NCBI GenBank assembly: GCA_002699025.1
Contig: PABA01000151.1
Span: 1-64,000, forward strand
Length of the DNA stretch: 64,000 nt
From: Sandaracinus sp.
Lineage (GTDB): Bacteria; Myxococcota_A; Polyangia; Polyangiales; Houyiibacteriaceae
Direction: 5' to 3'
The position numbers and the translations under genes are program-made. This document shows positions 6,572-14,761 of the stretch, one piece after another. Each line of letters begins with the position of its first letter. Within the stretch, counting starts at the first letter, position 1. The notes beneath the pieces are model-generated. The model saw only the letters and a list, made by a program, of their open reading frames with translations. It did no database searches and had not been told where the DNA came from.

Positions 6572-8401
6572 TCAGGCGCGGCGGGCGACGCCGACCCGCA
6601 CCCGCACCCGCACCTCGGGCCGGAGCCGCGCCATCGCCGCCTCGAAGCCCGCCGGCGCGTCTCCTCGCCAGCGCACCTCCTCGAGCGCCGGGAGCGTCGC
6701 CAGCACCTCCGCCGTCGGCGGATCGATCCGGGCCGAGAGCTCGAGCGTGCGGAGCGTCGCGCAAGCCGCGAGCACGTCCCAGCGCACGGGCCGCACCCCG
6801 GCGAGCGTCAGCGACACCAGCGGCGCCTCGGCGAGGAAGCCGAGCGGCAGCCGCTCCCGCAGCCCGAGCACGCGCACCTCCCGCAGCGACGCTGGCGCCC
6901 AGCTCGGCGCGGCCCGCAGCCCATCGGCCGCGTGGAAGGTCACCGAGCGCAGGTTCGGGAAGGCGGCGAGCGGCGCCAGCGGGAGCGCGATGCGGATCCC
7001 GTGCGCCCGGTCGATCTCGCCTTGGAGGTAGAGGTCCACGAGCTGCGGCCGGAGCTTCGCGCCCATGCGGCTCCGCGCCGGTGCGTCGGCCACCAGCTGC
7101 AGGAACGCGAGCTGGCGCACGACCCGCTTCCAGTGGCGTCGGTAGCCGGGCGAAGTGGAGCGCTGGAGCCCGTCCTTCCCGCGCCGCCAGCGGAAGCGCT
7201 CGAGCAGCGCGTCGTAGCTCGCGGCGTCGCCCCGGGCGCGGAGCCGCCGCACCGCCGCCGCCACCCGCCCCACATCGCCCAGGGCGATCTCGCCGCGCAC
7301 CTCCTCGACGAAGCGGTCCCGCCGCCAGCTCTTCTTCGGGGGCGCCTCGGGCGGCTCGCGCCGGGCGAGCGCGTCGAAGTCGGGCATGTCCGCCTGCACG
7401 TGCGCCCAGCGGTGCCGCGGGGGGAGCGACTCGGTGGCGAGGGGCGCGCCGCCGGTCGCCACGACCCGGATCGCCGGGCAAGCCTCGAGCGCCTCCACGT
7501 CGCGGAGCTCCTTGCACCCGCGCACGTCGAGCACGTCGAGCTCCGGGCAGTCCTCGAGGCCGGCGAGGCTCTTCAGGCGCGGGCAGTGCATCAGCGAGAG
7601 CCGCCTCAGCCCCTCGACGGCGCCGAGCCCCTCGAGGTCGGCCAGGTGGGGCCAGCCGCCGAGGTGCAGGCTGCCAGCGGACGTCGTGAGCGTCGCGGGC
7701 GGGAGCCCGCGGAGCGAGTGGAGGCCGAGCCGGCCCACGAAGGCGACGGACTCGAGCTCGGGCCAGCCGCGCAGCTCCTCGAGCGTGCGGAGCGCGTCCA
7801 TGGAGCCGATCTGCAGGCGGCGGAGCCGGGGCGCGCGTTCGACGAAGGGGGCGAGCCGGTCGAAGGGCACGTGGTGGAGGCGGAGCTCGCGGAGGGCCGG
7901 GAGGCGGGGCAGCGCGGCGCTCGCGCGCGGGCCGCTGAGGCGGAGCACGGTGAGCTGCTCGAGCGCCTCGAGCCCCTCGAAGGGGCGCGGCGCGCCGTCG
8001 TCCCGGAGGCGGAGCTCGCTCAGCCGCGGCAGGCGCCCCATCGCGCGGGCGAGCAGGCCGGGTGGCGTCTCGGGGCCGAGCACCACCGTCAGCGCGCGGA
8101 GCCGTGGGAGGCTCTCGAGCGCGCGGAGGGCGGCCTCCGTCGGCTGGGTCACGGCGACCTGTTCGAGGGCCTCGGCGCGCTCCCGGAGGCGCGCGCTCTG
8201 CCCGCGGCACGCGCCCAGGAGCGCCGCCTTCGCCCAGGGCCAGGGCGCGTCGCGCCGCCGGAGCCCGCGCTCCATCCAGCTCAGCGCCGCCTCGCTCACC
8301 TCGGCATCATCGAGCGCCGCGAGCAGCTCGATGGCCTGGAGGAGCTCCACGAAGCGCCCCGTGCGGAGGAGCGGCTTCAGCGCGTTCAAGGGGTCGGCCA
8401 T
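6572..8401 (-). CDS. Leucine-rich-repeat protein
   Basis: A 609-residue cytoplasmic protein. From about residue 90 it is made of degenerate leucine-rich repeats (Leu-Pro-Arg-Leu-Arg-Ala-Leu, Leu-Glu-Gln-Leu-Thr-Val-Leu-Arg-Leu and similar, roughly 20-25 residues each). A non-repeat insert near residues 330-440 (Arg-Arg-Asp-Arg-Phe-Val-Glu-Glu-Val-Arg onward) separates a second repeat block. The first 80 residues resemble the short helical leader of the TIGR02996-type myxobacterial LRR proteins. Such proteins are protein-protein interaction scaffolds of unknown partner. The ATG at 8401 starts the helical leader; the longer frame is Arg-rich and falls over a 12-bp repeat. Confidence 0.8.
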   Translation of the reverse strand: MADPLNALKPLLRTGRFVELLQAIELLAALDDAEVSEAALSWMERGLRRRDAPWPWAKAALLGACRGQSARLRERAEALEQVAVTQPTEAALRALESLPRLRALTVVLGPETPPGLLARAMGRLPRLSELRLRDDGAPRPFEGLEALEQLTVLRLSGPRASAALPRLPALRELRLHHVPFDRLAPFVERAPRLRRLQIGSMDALRTLEELRGWPELESVAFVGRLGLHSLRGLPPATLTTSAGSLHLGGWPHLADLEGLGAVEGLRRLSLMHCPRLKSLAGLEDCPELDVLDVRGCKELRDVEALEACPAIRVVATGGAPLATESLPPRHRWAHVQADMPDFDALARREPPEAPPKKSWRRDRFVEEVRGEIALGDVGRVAAAVRRLRARGDAASYDALLERFRWRRGKDGLQRSTSPGYRRHWKRVVRQLAFLQLVADAPARSRMGAKLRPQLVDLYLQGEIDRAHGIRIALPLAPLAAFPNLRSVTFHAADGLRAAPSWAPASLREVRVLGLRERLPLGFLAEAPLVSLTLAGVRPVRWDVLAACATLRTLELSARIDPPTAEVLATLPALEEVRWRGDAPAGFEAAMARLRPEVRVRVRVGVARRA

Positions 8402-8408
8402 GCTCCCC

Positions 8409-8456
8409 TGCTCGGTCCGGCGCTCGGTCCGGTGCTCGCTCCGGTGCTCGGCGCGG
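8409..8456. repeat. 12-bp tandem repeat upstream of the LRR gene
   Basis: Four copies of (T/C)GCTCGSTCCGG in tandem, starting 8 bp before the start codon of the minus-strand LRR gene, hence in its ribosome-binding and leader region. Confidence 0.6.
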
Positions 8457-8641
8457 CGCGCGAGCCGAGGCGCGGATCGGTCTGCGACGGCTGCCCGAAC
8501 CCGCCCCGCGAGCACGAGCCGATCGGCGCCGCGCAGCTCACGCCCGCTCCCGTGGCCGACGCCGCGAGCGCCCGTGGAACGCGCCCCGCCGAGCCGATCG
8601 ACGCCGGCCCCGTCTTCGGCGCTCCCGCGCGCGCCCCGCGC

Positions 8642-10087
8642 TCAGCCGAGCCCATCGACGCAGACGTACTTCAGCTCGGTCCAGTCGTCGACGCCGTGCC
8701 GCGAGCCCTCGCGCCCGAGCCCGCTCTCCTTGATGCCCCCGAAGGGCGCCACCGTCGTCGACACGAGCCCCGTGTTCACGCCGACCATGCCGCTCTCGAG
8801 CGCCTCCGAGACGCGCCAGATGCGCCCGACGTCGCGCGCGTAGAAGTAGGACGCCAGCCCGACCTCCGCGTCGTTGGCGATCGCGAGCGCCTCCTCCTCC
8901 GTCTCGAAGCGCACGACGCCGGCCACCGGACCGAAGGTCTCCTCGCGCGTCATCACCATCTCCGGCGTGACCCCGGTGAGGAGCGAGGGCTCGAAGAAGC
9001 TCCGCCCGAGCGCGTGCCGCCCGCCGCCGAGCTTCACCACCGCGCCCTTGTCCTTCGCGTCGCCGACGTGCCGCTCGAGCTTCGCCACGGCGCGCTCGTC
9101 GATCACCGGGCCCACGTCGACGCCGTCCTCGAGCCCGGGCCCCGTCTTCAGCGCGTCGATGCGCGCGGCGAGCTTCTCCACGAAGGCGTCGTGCACGCCG
9201 GCCTGCACCAGGATGCGGTTCGCCGCGACGCAGCTCTGCCCCGAGTTGCGGAACTTCGCCATCATGCAGCCCTCGACCGCCGCGTCGACGTCGGCGTCGT
9301 CGAAGACGAGGAAGGGCGCGTTGCCGCCGAGCTCGAGGCTGACGCGCTTGACCGTCCCGGCGCACTGCTCGAGGAGCGCCTTCCCGACCGCCGTCGAGCC
9401 GGTGAAGCTCAGCTTCCGCACCCGCGCATCGCTCGTGAGCACGCCGCCGATCGTCGGCGCGTCCTCCCGGTCGCCGGTGAGCACGTGGAGCACGCCCTTC
9501 GGCACGCCCGCCTCCTCGGCGAGGGCGGCGAGGGCGAGGGCCGAGAGGGGCGTCGCCTCGGCCGGCTTGATCACCATCGTGCAGCCCACGGCGAGGGCCG
9601 GACCGAGCTTCCGCGTGATCATCGCTGTCGGGAAGTTCCAGGGCGTGATCGCCGCGGTGACGCCGACCGGCTGGCGGAGCACGAGCAGGCGCGCGCCCTT
9701 CCGGTGCGCGGGGATGGTCTCGCCGTAGACGCGCCGGGCCTCCTCGGCGAACCAGGTCAGGAAGCTCCGCGCGTAGGCCATCTCGCCCTTCGCCTCGCGG
9801 AGCGGCTTGCCCTGCTCGCGCGTGAGCAGGTGCGCGAGGGCGTCCTCGTGCTCTTCCATGAGCGCGACGAGGCGGCGGAGGATCGCGGCGCGCTCGTCGG
9901 CGAGGGTGGCGCGCCAGGCGGGGAGGGCGGCCTCGGCGGAGGCGATGGCGGCGCGCGTCTCGGCCTCGCCGCAGCGGGGCACGCGCGCGACCTCCTCGCC
10001 GGTCGCCGGATCGGTCACGGGGAAGGTCGCGTCGGTGGGGATCCAGTCGCCGCCGACGTAGGCGCGGTCGCGGAGGAGCTCGGTCAT
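8642..10087 (-). CDS. gabD: NAD(P)-dependent succinate-semialdehyde dehydrogenase
   Basis: A 481-residue aldehyde dehydrogenase whose length and layout match GabD. It oxidises succinate semialdehyde to succinate, the last step of 4-aminobutyrate breakdown. Visible landmarks: Pro-Trp-Asn-Phe-Pro (substrate/NAD pocket), Lys-Pro-Ala-Glu, Phe-Thr-Gly-Ser-Thr-Ala-Val-Gly-Lys, catalytic Glu in Leu-Glu-Leu-Gly-Gly-Asn-Ala-Pro-Phe and catalytic Cys in Gly-Gln-Ser-Cys. The start at 10087 was preferred over 10108 because the family begins at Leu-Leu-Arg-Asp-Arg-Ala-Tyr-Val-Gly-Gly-Asp-Trp. No gabT is adjacent, so the in vivo aldehyde could be broader. Confidence 0.92.
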   Translation of the reverse strand: MTELLRDRAYVGGDWIPTDATFPVTDPATGEEVARVPRCGEAETRAAIASAEAALPAWRATLADERAAILRRLVALMEEHEDALAHLLTREQGKPLREAKGEMAYARSFLTWFAEEARRVYGETIPAHRKGARLLVLRQPVGVTAAITPWNFPTAMITRKLGPALAVGCTMVIKPAEATPLSALALAALAEEAGVPKGVLHVLTGDREDAPTIGGVLTSDARVRKLSFTGSTAVGKALLEQCAGTVKRVSLELGGNAPFLVFDDADVDAAVEGCMMAKFRNSGQSCVAANRILVQAGVHDAFVEKLAARIDALKTGPGLEDGVDVGPVIDERAVAKLERHVGDAKDKGAVVKLGGGRHALGRSFFEPSLLTGVTPEMVMTREETFGPVAGVVRFETEEEALAIANDAEVGLASYFYARDVGRIWRVSEALESGMVGVNTGLVSTTVAPFGGIKESGLGREGSRHGVDDWTELKYVCVDGLG

Positions 10088-10145
10088 GGCGGCGGCATCA
10101 TAGGGCACTCGGTGCGGTTCCGAAGCGCCGGGGCCGCGATGGCCG

Positions 10146-10343
10146 TCAGCGGCGCTCGAGGTCGCTTGGGGCGAGCGAGACCGTGCGGAGGACGCCGTCG
10201 ACGCTGCGCCAAGTGCAGCGGACGAGCTCGAAGGGGAGCTGCTGGTGCAGCTCGACGGTCATGACCGGGCCGCCGTCGCGCAGGCGGACCTCGGCGCCGG
10301 GAGACCAGCGGGGGCGGGTGGGGGCGTTCGGTTCTGTCGACAT
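10146..10343 (-). CDS. DUF2158-like small protein
   Basis: A 65-residue protein. The core Gly-Ala-Glu-Val-Arg-Leu-Arg-Asp-Gly-Gly-Pro-Val-Met-Thr-Val-Glu, then Val-Arg-Cys-Thr-Trp and a hydrophobic tail, match the YodC/DUF2158 pattern (G-x-x-V-x-L-K-S-G-G-P-x-M-T-V). That family forms small SH3-like barrels of unknown function. The ATG at 10343 sits just before the conserved core. It lies upstream of gabD on the same strand with a 58-bp gap. Confidence 0.65.
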   Translation of the reverse strand: MSTEPNAPTRPRWSPGAEVRLRDGGPVMTVELHQQLPFELVRCTWRSVDGVLRTVSLAPSDLERR

Positions 10344-10404
10344 CTTGTCTAGATAGTGCCTGGACCCGGCGCCCGTGTCCAGGCTCGCTCCACGGCTCGT
10401 CATC

Positions 10405-10719
10405 GACTCCCTGGGGGAGTCTCACGGTGACGACGGTTCGACTCCCGGGGGGAGTCTCACGGTGTCGATGGTTCGACTCCCGGGGGGAGTCTCACGGTGT
10501 CGATGGTTCGACTCCCGGGGGGAGTCTCACGGTGACGACGGTTCGACTCCCGGGGGGAGTCTCACGGTGTTGACGGTTCGACTCCCGGGGGGAGTCTCAC
10601 GGAGTCGATGGTTCGACTCCCGGGGGGAGTCTCACGGTGACGACGGTTCGACTCCCGGGGGGAGTCTCACGGTGACGACGGTTCGACTCCCGGGGGGAGT
10701 CTCACGGTGACGACGGCTC
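10405..10719. repeat. Nine-unit 35-bp palindromic tandem repeat
   Basis: Nine head-to-tail units start at 10405, 10440, 10475, 10510, 10545, 10580, 10615, 10650 and 10685. Each holds GACTCCC-GGG-GGGAGTC, a perfect 7-bp inverted repeat (unit 1 has one change), then TCACGG and a variable stretch before GGTTC. The palindromes are near identical; differences concentrate in the seven bases TGACGAC, TGTCGAT, TGTTGAC or AGTCGAT. The array fills most of the gap between the divergent DUF2158-like and CBS genes. Confidence 0.95.
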
Positions 10720-10771
10720 GGCCTTTCGTCGCCGGGGTCGGCTGTGGCATGCCGGAGAGAGGGAGCGCGCC

Positions 10772-11266
10772 ATGAGCCACACCGTCCGCGACATCATGAC
10801 GACCGAGCTGGTCACGCTGCGGGAGGAGGACAACCTCCTCTCCATCCGCGAGGGCATGGAGGCGCTCCACGTGCGCCACCTGCCGGTGGTCGACGGCGAG
10901 AAGCTCGTCGGGCTGATCACCCACCGCGACATCCTCCGCCTCACCTACGCCGAGCTCGACGCGGGCGACGCGCAGGCGGAGCGGCGCTCGGCGCTCGCGG
11001 AGCAGACCTTCGTCGGCAAGGTCATGCAGCGCGAGGTGCAGACGGTGGAGCCGGACGTGCCCCTCGCGAAGGCCGCCCGGATCCTCCTGAAGCACAAGTA
11101 CGGCTGCCTGCCGGTGGTCGACGACGGACGGCTCGTCGGCATCGTCACGCCCCACGACTTCCTCCGTCACGTGGTCGGGGAGGAGGTCACCGGCCACCAG
11201 GGCGAGGAGTCCACGGCGCGCAAGAGCCGGAGCCTCCGCCCGCTGACCGACGAACGCCAGGAGTGA
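10772..11266 (+). CDS. Two-CBS-domain protein
   Basis: A 164-residue stand-alone CBS pair (Bateman module). The first CBS (about residues 5-60: Val-Arg-Asp-Ile-Met-Thr-Thr, Leu-Pro-Val-Val-Asp-Gly, Gly-Leu-Ile-Thr-His-Arg-Asp-Ile) and the second (about 80-140: Val-Met-Gln-Arg-Glu-Val, Leu-Pro-Val-Val-Asp-Asp-Gly, Gly-Ile-Val-Thr-Pro-His-Asp-Phe) are complete, so it should bind adenosyl nucleotides such as AMP or ATP as an energy sensor. A GGGAG lies upstream of the ATG. The kinase gene starts 15 bp after the stop, indicating an operon in which the sensor may modulate the kinase (inference). Its promoter must lie in or beside the 35-bp repeat array. Confidence 0.9.
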   Translation: MSHTVRDIMTTELVTLREEDNLLSIREGMEALHVRHLPVVDGEKLVGLITHRDILRLTYAELDAGDAQAERRSALAEQTFVGKVMQREVQTVEPDVPLAKAARILLKHKYGCLPVVDDGRLVGIVTPHDFLRHVVGEEVTGHQGEESTARKSRSLRPLTDERQE

Positions 11267-11281
11267 GCCGCGGGCTCGGCC

Positions 11282-13567
11282 GTGCGATCGGGCCCCAAGC
11301 TCGCGCTCGGTGAGCGCTTCGCCGACCGCTACCGGATCCTCGAGCTCCTCGGGGTGGGCGGCATGGGCGCCGTCTACGAGGCCGAGGACGAGCAGGTCGG
11401 CGAGCGCGTCGCGCTGAAGCTCCTCGCCCCCACGGACGAGGTGGACGAGCTCGCCCGCTCGCGCTTCCGCCGCGAGGTGCGCCTGGCGCGGCGCATCAGC
11501 CACCCGAACGTCGTGCGCATCCACGACCTCGGCACGCACGAGGGCGTCTGGTACCTCAGCATGGCCCTCGTCCGCGGCACCGATCTGCGCCGCCTGCTCC
11601 GCCGCACGGGCCCCATGGATCCGTCCCGCGCGGCCGCCCTGGTGCGCGACGTCGCCGGCGCCCTCGACGCGGTCCACGCGGCGGGCGTCGTCCACCGCGA
11701 CCTCAAGCCCGCGAACGTGCTCCTCGAGGAAGGGGGCCGCGTCGTCCTCACGGACTTCGGCGTGGCGCGCGTCTCCGAGAGCTGCGCCAACACCCGCTCG
11801 GGGCTCGTCGGCACGCCCGTCTACATGGCCCCCGAGCAGGTCCTCGGGCACCCGCTCGACGCGCGCACGGACCTCTATTCGCTCGGGCTGATCCTCTACG
11901 AGCTCCTCACGGGCGAGGTGCCCTTCGTCGCGGAGACGGCCATCGCCACCGCCCTCGCGCGCGTGCAGCACGACCCGCCGGACCCGCGGTCGAAGCGCGC
12001 GGACCTCCCGGACGAGCTCGGGCGGCTCGTGCTCCGCTGCCTCGCGCGCGCGCCGGAGGGGCGGCCGGCCTCGGCCGCCGAGGTGCACGAGGCGCTCGCG
12101 CCCTTCGCCGGCGAGGTCGGCGCCGTGCCGCCCATGGTGGGCGCCGAGAGCCTCTTCTCCGTGCCGACCGTGCCGCTCCGCGATCGGGCGCTCGCGATCC
12201 TGCCCTTCCGCTATCACGGGCCGCCGGAGGACGCCTTCCTCGGCCGGGCGCTCGCCGACGAGCTCATCGACCTGCTCGCGCGCACGCGGGGGCTCCGCGT
12301 GCTCTCGAGCGGGGCGACGGAGGCCTTCCGCGACGACCGGGATCCGCGCGTCGTCGGGCGGCAGCTCGACGTGGACGCGGTGGTGGACGGGACCGTGCAG
12401 CGGAGCGGCGCGCGGGTGCGCGTGGTGGCCCGGCTCTGCGACGCGGCGACGGGGGCGCAGCTCTGGAGCGAGCGCTTCGACGGCCAGCTCGGGGACGTCT
12501 TCGAGCTGCAGGACAAGGTCGGGCGGCGGGTGGCGGAGGCGCTCCGGGTCGGGCTCACGACCGAGTCGCATCGGGGGAGCGCGCCCGGGGAGGCGGTGGA
12601 GGCCTACCTGAAGGCGCGGGGGCGGCTCGCCGAGATGCAGTTCCGCGGTGCCGGGGGCGCGGTGGCGCTCCTCGAGGACGCGCTCGACGCGGCGCCGGAG
12701 TTCCAGCCGGCCATGAGCGCGCATGCCATGGCGTGCCTGCGGGCCTGGTTCATCCCGGGCCTCGAGGACGGCCGCGACTGGGAGGCGGCGGCGCGGGCGA
12801 GCGTGCGGCGGGCGGTGACGCGGGCCGGGGCGCTCGCCGAGAGCCACCTCGCGGCGGCGATGCTCGCGGGGCAGGACGGCGACTTCCGGCAGGCGGCGGA
12901 GGCGCTCGAGCGCGCGCTCGCGATCGCGCCGACCTGCGCGGAGGCGCACGAGTACCTCGGCCGGCTGCAGATGGAGAGCGGGCGTGGCGAGGAGGGGGCC
13001 GCGCACCTGCGCATGGCCCTCGACCTCGACCCGCGGCTCGCGCGGGCCTTCGCGGAGCTCGCGCGCTTCCACGCGCTCGGGGGGCGCTGGCCGGCCTTCG
13101 AGGCGGCGCTCGAGGCGCTCGGGGAGCGGCTCGGGGAGGCGGCCTCACCGACCTTGCAGACGCGGCTCCGGGGGGCGGTCTGGCGGGGGGACGCGGACGA
13201 GGTGCGGGCGGCGCTGGCGCTGCTCGAGGACGCGGAGCGGCCCGACCGGCGGATGATGCGGCGCTACGGCGAGGCGGCGCTCGACGCGGCGGAAGGGCAG
13301 GCGTTCCGGGGCGAGCTCGGGGCGCTGGTGGCGGAGAGCGAGAACGCGCGCTTTCGGGCCTTCGCGCACCAGCTCGGCGCGGAGATCGCGGCGCTCCACG
13401 GGGCCGAGGAGGCGGCGCGGGAGCACGTGCGCGCGGCGGCGGCGGGGGCGCTCGTGGACCTCGACTGGCTCCGGCGTTGCCCGCTCCTGGGGGCGCTGCG
13501 AGAGCGGGGCGAGCTCGCGGAGGCGGAGGCCCAGGTCGCACAGCGCGCCTTCGCGATCTGGCGTTAG
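11282..13567 (+). CDS. Ser/Thr protein kinase with TolB-like and TPR domains
   Basis: A 761-residue protein from a GTG start. The N-terminal Hanks-type kinase (about residues 15-280) has Gly-Val-Gly-Gly-Met-Gly, the Val-Ala-Leu-Lys lysine, His-Arg-Asp-Leu-Lys-Pro-Ala-Asn, Asp-Phe-Gly and Ala-Pro-Glu, so it should be active. Next comes a segment beginning Ala-Ile-Leu-Pro-Phe (about 300-430). It is the FlgO/TolB-like region common beside kinases and cyclases, with Gly-Arg-Ala-Leu-Ala-Asp-Glu-Leu and Val-Asp-Ala-Val-Val-Asp-Gly-Thr. TPR-type helices follow to the end. No membrane segment is obvious, so it is probably cytoplasmic. It is co-transcribed with the CBS gene; it could phosphorylate FHA proteins such as the activator at 1739 (speculative). 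Confidence 0.93.
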   Translation: MRSGPKLALGERFADRYRILELLGVGGMGAVYEAEDEQVGERVALKLLAPTDEVDELARSRFRREVRLARRISHPNVVRIHDLGTHEGVWYLSMALVRGTDLRRLLRRTGPMDPSRAAALVRDVAGALDAVHAAGVVHRDLKPANVLLEEGGRVVLTDFGVARVSESCANTRSGLVGTPVYMAPEQVLGHPLDARTDLYSLGLILYELLTGEVPFVAETAIATALARVQHDPPDPRSKRADLPDELGRLVLRCLARAPEGRPASAAEVHEALAPFAGEVGAVPPMVGAESLFSVPTVPLRDRALAILPFRYHGPPEDAFLGRALADELIDLLARTRGLRVLSSGATEAFRDDRDPRVVGRQLDVDAVVDGTVQRSGARVRVVARLCDAATGAQLWSERFDGQLGDVFELQDKVGRRVAEALRVGLTTESHRGSAPGEAVEAYLKARGRLAEMQFRGAGGAVALLEDALDAAPEFQPAMSAHAMACLRAWFIPGLEDGRDWEAAARASVRRAVTRAGALAESHLAAAMLAGQDGDFRQAAEALERALAIAPTCAEAHEYLGRLQMESGRGEEGAAHLRMALDLDPRLARAFAELARFHALGGRWPAFEAALEALGERLGEAASPTLQTRLRGAVWRGDADEVRAALALLEDAERPDRRMMRRYGEAALDAAEGQAFRGELGALVAESENARFRAFAHQLGAEIAALHGAEEAAREHVRAAAAGALVDLDWLRRCPLLGALRERGELAEAEAQVAQRAFAIWR

Positions 13568-13899
13568 CGATCCCGCCTCCGAGCGAACCCCGTGCCCGTG
13601 CCCATGCCCCTGCCCGTGCCCGTCCGTGCCCGTGCCCATGCCCCTGCCCGTGCCCGACTCGTCTGAAGCAACTCGACCATCGTCAGAATCGCTCTCCGCA
13701 GGTCGACGTTTCGCACGCCCAGCGCTCACGAGATCGACGAGGGGGCAGATTCGAACACCCGGAAGCGGCTAGCTCTCCGCCTCCGGAGTTGCCTCAGACG
13801 AATCGTGCCCGTGCCCGTGCCCGACTCGTCTGAAGCACCGCGGAAGCGGCGGACTCTCCGCCTCCGGAGCTGCTCCAGACGAGGCGTGCCCGTGCGCGC
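13568..13899. repeat. Intergenic repeat cluster (hexamers, dispersed 82-bp element, hairpins)
   Basis: The gap between a convergent kinase and sigma-factor pair is almost all repeats. GTGCCC-type hexamers span 13590-13660. An 82-bp element at 13657-13738 is the reverse complement of elements at 41223-41304 and 41385-41466. Two copies of a unit with TCTCCGCCTCCGGAG lie at about 13760-13800 and 13848-13890. TCAGACGAATCG (13794-13805) pairs with CGACTCGTCTGA (13822-13833) across a GTGCCC loop, with one mismatch, and could serve as a bidirectional terminator. Confidence 0.8.
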
Positions 13900-14508
13900 T
13901 CAGAGCAGGCCTTCCTCCTGGGCCCAGCCGCGCAGCTTCTCCTTCACGAGCTGGAAGCGCTTGCGGAGTCGGGCCGCCTCCCGCCGCACGGCCGCGTCGT
14001 CGAGCTCCTCCCCGGGCTCGCTCAGGACGTGCACGACCTCGTTCCACGGCAGCCCCTTGTCGACGCGCAGCACCAGCGCGAGCTGGTCCGCCTCGTCGAG
14101 CCGGCTCCGCAGCTCCCGCATCCGATCCTTCACCTCGGTCCGCTGGTGCAGCATCGTCGTCGTCCGCACGTGCTCGGCCGCCGCGAGCATCTCCGCCGGC
14201 GCCTCGCTCAGCGCCCGCTGCCGCCGCTCGCGCCGCCCCCGCAGCTTCCGGAAGCGGCTCTCCGCATGCCGCGCCAGCGTGTAGGCCCAGCCGCGCAGGC
14301 TGCAGCGCCAGGCGAAGCCGGGGAGCCCCTTCCAGAGGTCCTCGCAGAACATCGCGAAGACCTCCTGCGCGTCGTCCGGGTTCCGCAGCCGCGCGCGCAG
14401 GAAGCCCCCGATGCCGGGCCCGTAGCGGCGGAGCACCTCCGTCGCCACGAAGCGCGTGTCCCCCGCGTCGAAGCGGGCGCGCAGGTCGGACTCGTCGAGC
14501 TCGCTCAC
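13900..14508 (-). CDS. ECF-type RNA polymerase sigma factor
   Basis: A 202-residue sigma-70-family factor. Region 2 (about 30-95: Phe-Leu-Arg-Ala-Arg-Leu, Asp-Asp-Ala-Gln-Glu-Val-Phe, Ala-Trp-Arg-Cys-Ser-Leu-Arg-Gly-Trp-Ala-Tyr) is clear. Region 4 (about 130-195) is diverged (Leu-Val-Leu-Arg-Val-Asp-Lys-Gly-Leu-Pro-Trp-Asn-Glu-Val, then Arg-Arg-Glu-Ala-Ala-Arg-Leu-Arg-Lys-Arg-Phe) as in the myxobacterial sigma-factor family seen near kinases. The start is a GTG at 14508, placed before Ser-Glu-Leu-Asp-Glu; upstream codons are Arg/Gly-rich shadow. No anti-sigma gene is adjacent. Confidence 0.85.
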   Translation of the reverse strand: MSELDESDLRARFDAGDTRFVATEVLRRYGPGIGGFLRARLRNPDDAQEVFAMFCEDLWKGLPGFAWRCSLRGWAYTLARHAESRFRKLRGRRERRQRALSEAPAEMLAAAEHVRTTTMLHQRTEVKDRMRELRSRLDEADQLALVLRVDKGLPWNEVVHVLSEPGEELDDAAVRREAARLRKRFQLVKEKLRGWAQEEGLL

Positions 14509-14672
14509 GCCCCACGCTCTACGCCCCTCGGCCCGCGCCGCAAGACGGCGAAGCCCGACGTCCCCCGGCCCTCCGGTCGCGGGGCGCCCGGCCTTCTCTC
14601 TTCGCCGTCCGTGAGCGGGGAGCACCACACCGGGTCCTCGCGAGCGGGTCTGCCCGAGCGGCGGCGCGGACC

Positions 14673-14732
14673 GTGAAGCACGGGACGGTGAAGCGCGGTA
14701 CGGTGAAGCACGGGACGGTGAAGCGCGGCACG
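14673..14732. repeat. 15-bp tandem repeat (30-bp higher order)
   Basis: Four copies of GTGAAGCRCGGBACG; copies 1 and 3, and copies 2 and 4, are more alike, so the array grew as a 30-bp unit. It lies in the gap between two minus-strand genes. Confidence 0.8.
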
Positions 14733-14761
14733 CGGCTCGCGCCCGGCGGGTCGCGATCCCC

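Noticed and set aside
10405-10719. CRISPR array
   Set aside because: Period is 35 bp in total and the variable part only about 7 bp, with the same variants recurring. There are no spacers of 25-40 bp and no cas genes. It is a palindromic tandem repeat.
10405-10719. tRNA T-arms (GGTTCGA) in the 35-bp repeat
   Set aside because: GGTTCGACTCC resembles a T-loop, but no T-stem pairs around it and there is no acceptor, D or anticodon arm; the resemblance comes from the repeat unit.
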